Positions 63,993 to 64,000 of a stretch of DNA of 64,000 nt are shown here, piece by piece. The notes beneath the pieces were generated by a model, which worked only from the letters and a program-made list of their open reading frames with translations, did not search any database and was not told where the DNA came from. The number at the start of each line of letters is the position of its first letter. Position 1 is the stretch's first letter. The stretch is from Leptolyngbya iicbica LK (GTDB taxonomy: Bacteria > Cyanobacteriota > Cyanobacteriia > Phormidesmidales > Phormidesmidaceae), in NCBI RefSeq assembly GCF_004212215.1, contig NZ_QVFV01000003.1, positions 62,001 through 126,000 on the forward strand. The letters run 5' to 3'. A program made the translations under genes and the position numbers.

Positions 63993-64000
63993 CTGGATGT

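Larger units (their letters stand above)
53824..64000. mobile_element. plasmid-like integrated element (left part)
   Basis: From the tRNA-Thr fragment to the right edge all recognisable genes are plasmid or mobile functions (UmuDC, RadC, YhcG nuclease, ParAB, RPA initiator, toxin-antitoxin genes), with an origin and iterons. HIP1 octamers become visibly sparser and codon texture changes. No integrase lies in the window; it should be near one end, so the other junction with an intact tRNA-Thr is expected to the right. An alternative is that the whole contig is a large plasmid. Confidence 0.65.

Overview
The window looks cyanobacterial. The octamer GCGATCGC (HIP1) recurs throughout, and many proteins belong to families found only or mainly in cyanobacteria: DUF3120, DUF502, DUF2949, the PDZ/DUF512 FeS protein of the TIGR03279 type, a PCP_red protein, heme oxygenase beside HemN, and a cyanobacterial-type GlgA. 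It reads best as chromosome from about 1 to 53.8 kb, followed by a plasmid-like segment from 53.8 kb to the right edge. The genus cannot be fixed from this sequence alone.

Layout, chromosomal part. 0-5.7 kb: SDR, small hypotheticals, a kinase-like protein without a recognisable ATP-binding domain, a Sua5/TsaC tRNA-modification enzyme, a DUF790/Bax1-like nuclease that seems to lack a standard start codon, and a single-domain response regulator. 5.8-24.4 kb: TolC-type outer-membrane protein, TIGR03279 protein, UppP, DUF3120, FHA-adenylate cyclase, GlgA, DUF502, MgtE, a membrane-bound cyclase, PCP_red, GlgX and FetB-like genes. 24.5-40 kb: an esterase/SDR/FMO cluster, a probable low-oxygen heme operon (ho then hemN), Uma2, an LD-carboxypeptidase, UspA, a TPR/DUF2949/hydrolase operon, and a PAP2 phosphatase. 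40-48 kb: an ArsB/NhaD-like permease behind a c-di-AMP (ydaO-yuaA) riboswitch, an M42-like peptidase, a VapBC pair and a broken RelE each followed by an attC-like element, and a MASE1-PAS-GGDEF protein. 48-53.7 kb: a tight ion-transport operon (P-type Ca2+-ATPase, 56-residue membrane protein, SLC13/TrkA-C permease, ExoD).

Plasmid-like part. At 53824-53869 lies the 3' part of a tRNA-Thr(UGU), pointing leftward and lacking its 5' half. To its right the style changes (HIP1 sparser, different codon texture) and a plasmid backbone begins: UmuDC with a LexA-like box, RadC, a YhcG-type DUF1016 nuclease, ParB/ParA, seven copies of a perfect 20-bp palindrome interleaved with iterons, an RPA-family replication initiator, an origin with more iterons and two perfect DnaA boxes, and toxin-antitoxin genes. 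The geometry fits an integrative plasmid inserted at the 3' end of a tRNA-Thr gene, whose intact copy should lie beyond the right edge.

Three nucleotide second-messenger systems meet here (two class III cyclases, one GGDEF protein, one c-di-AMP riboswitch). Several dispersed palindromic or hairpin repeat families lie between genes. All calls rest on reading the sequence; no database search was run.
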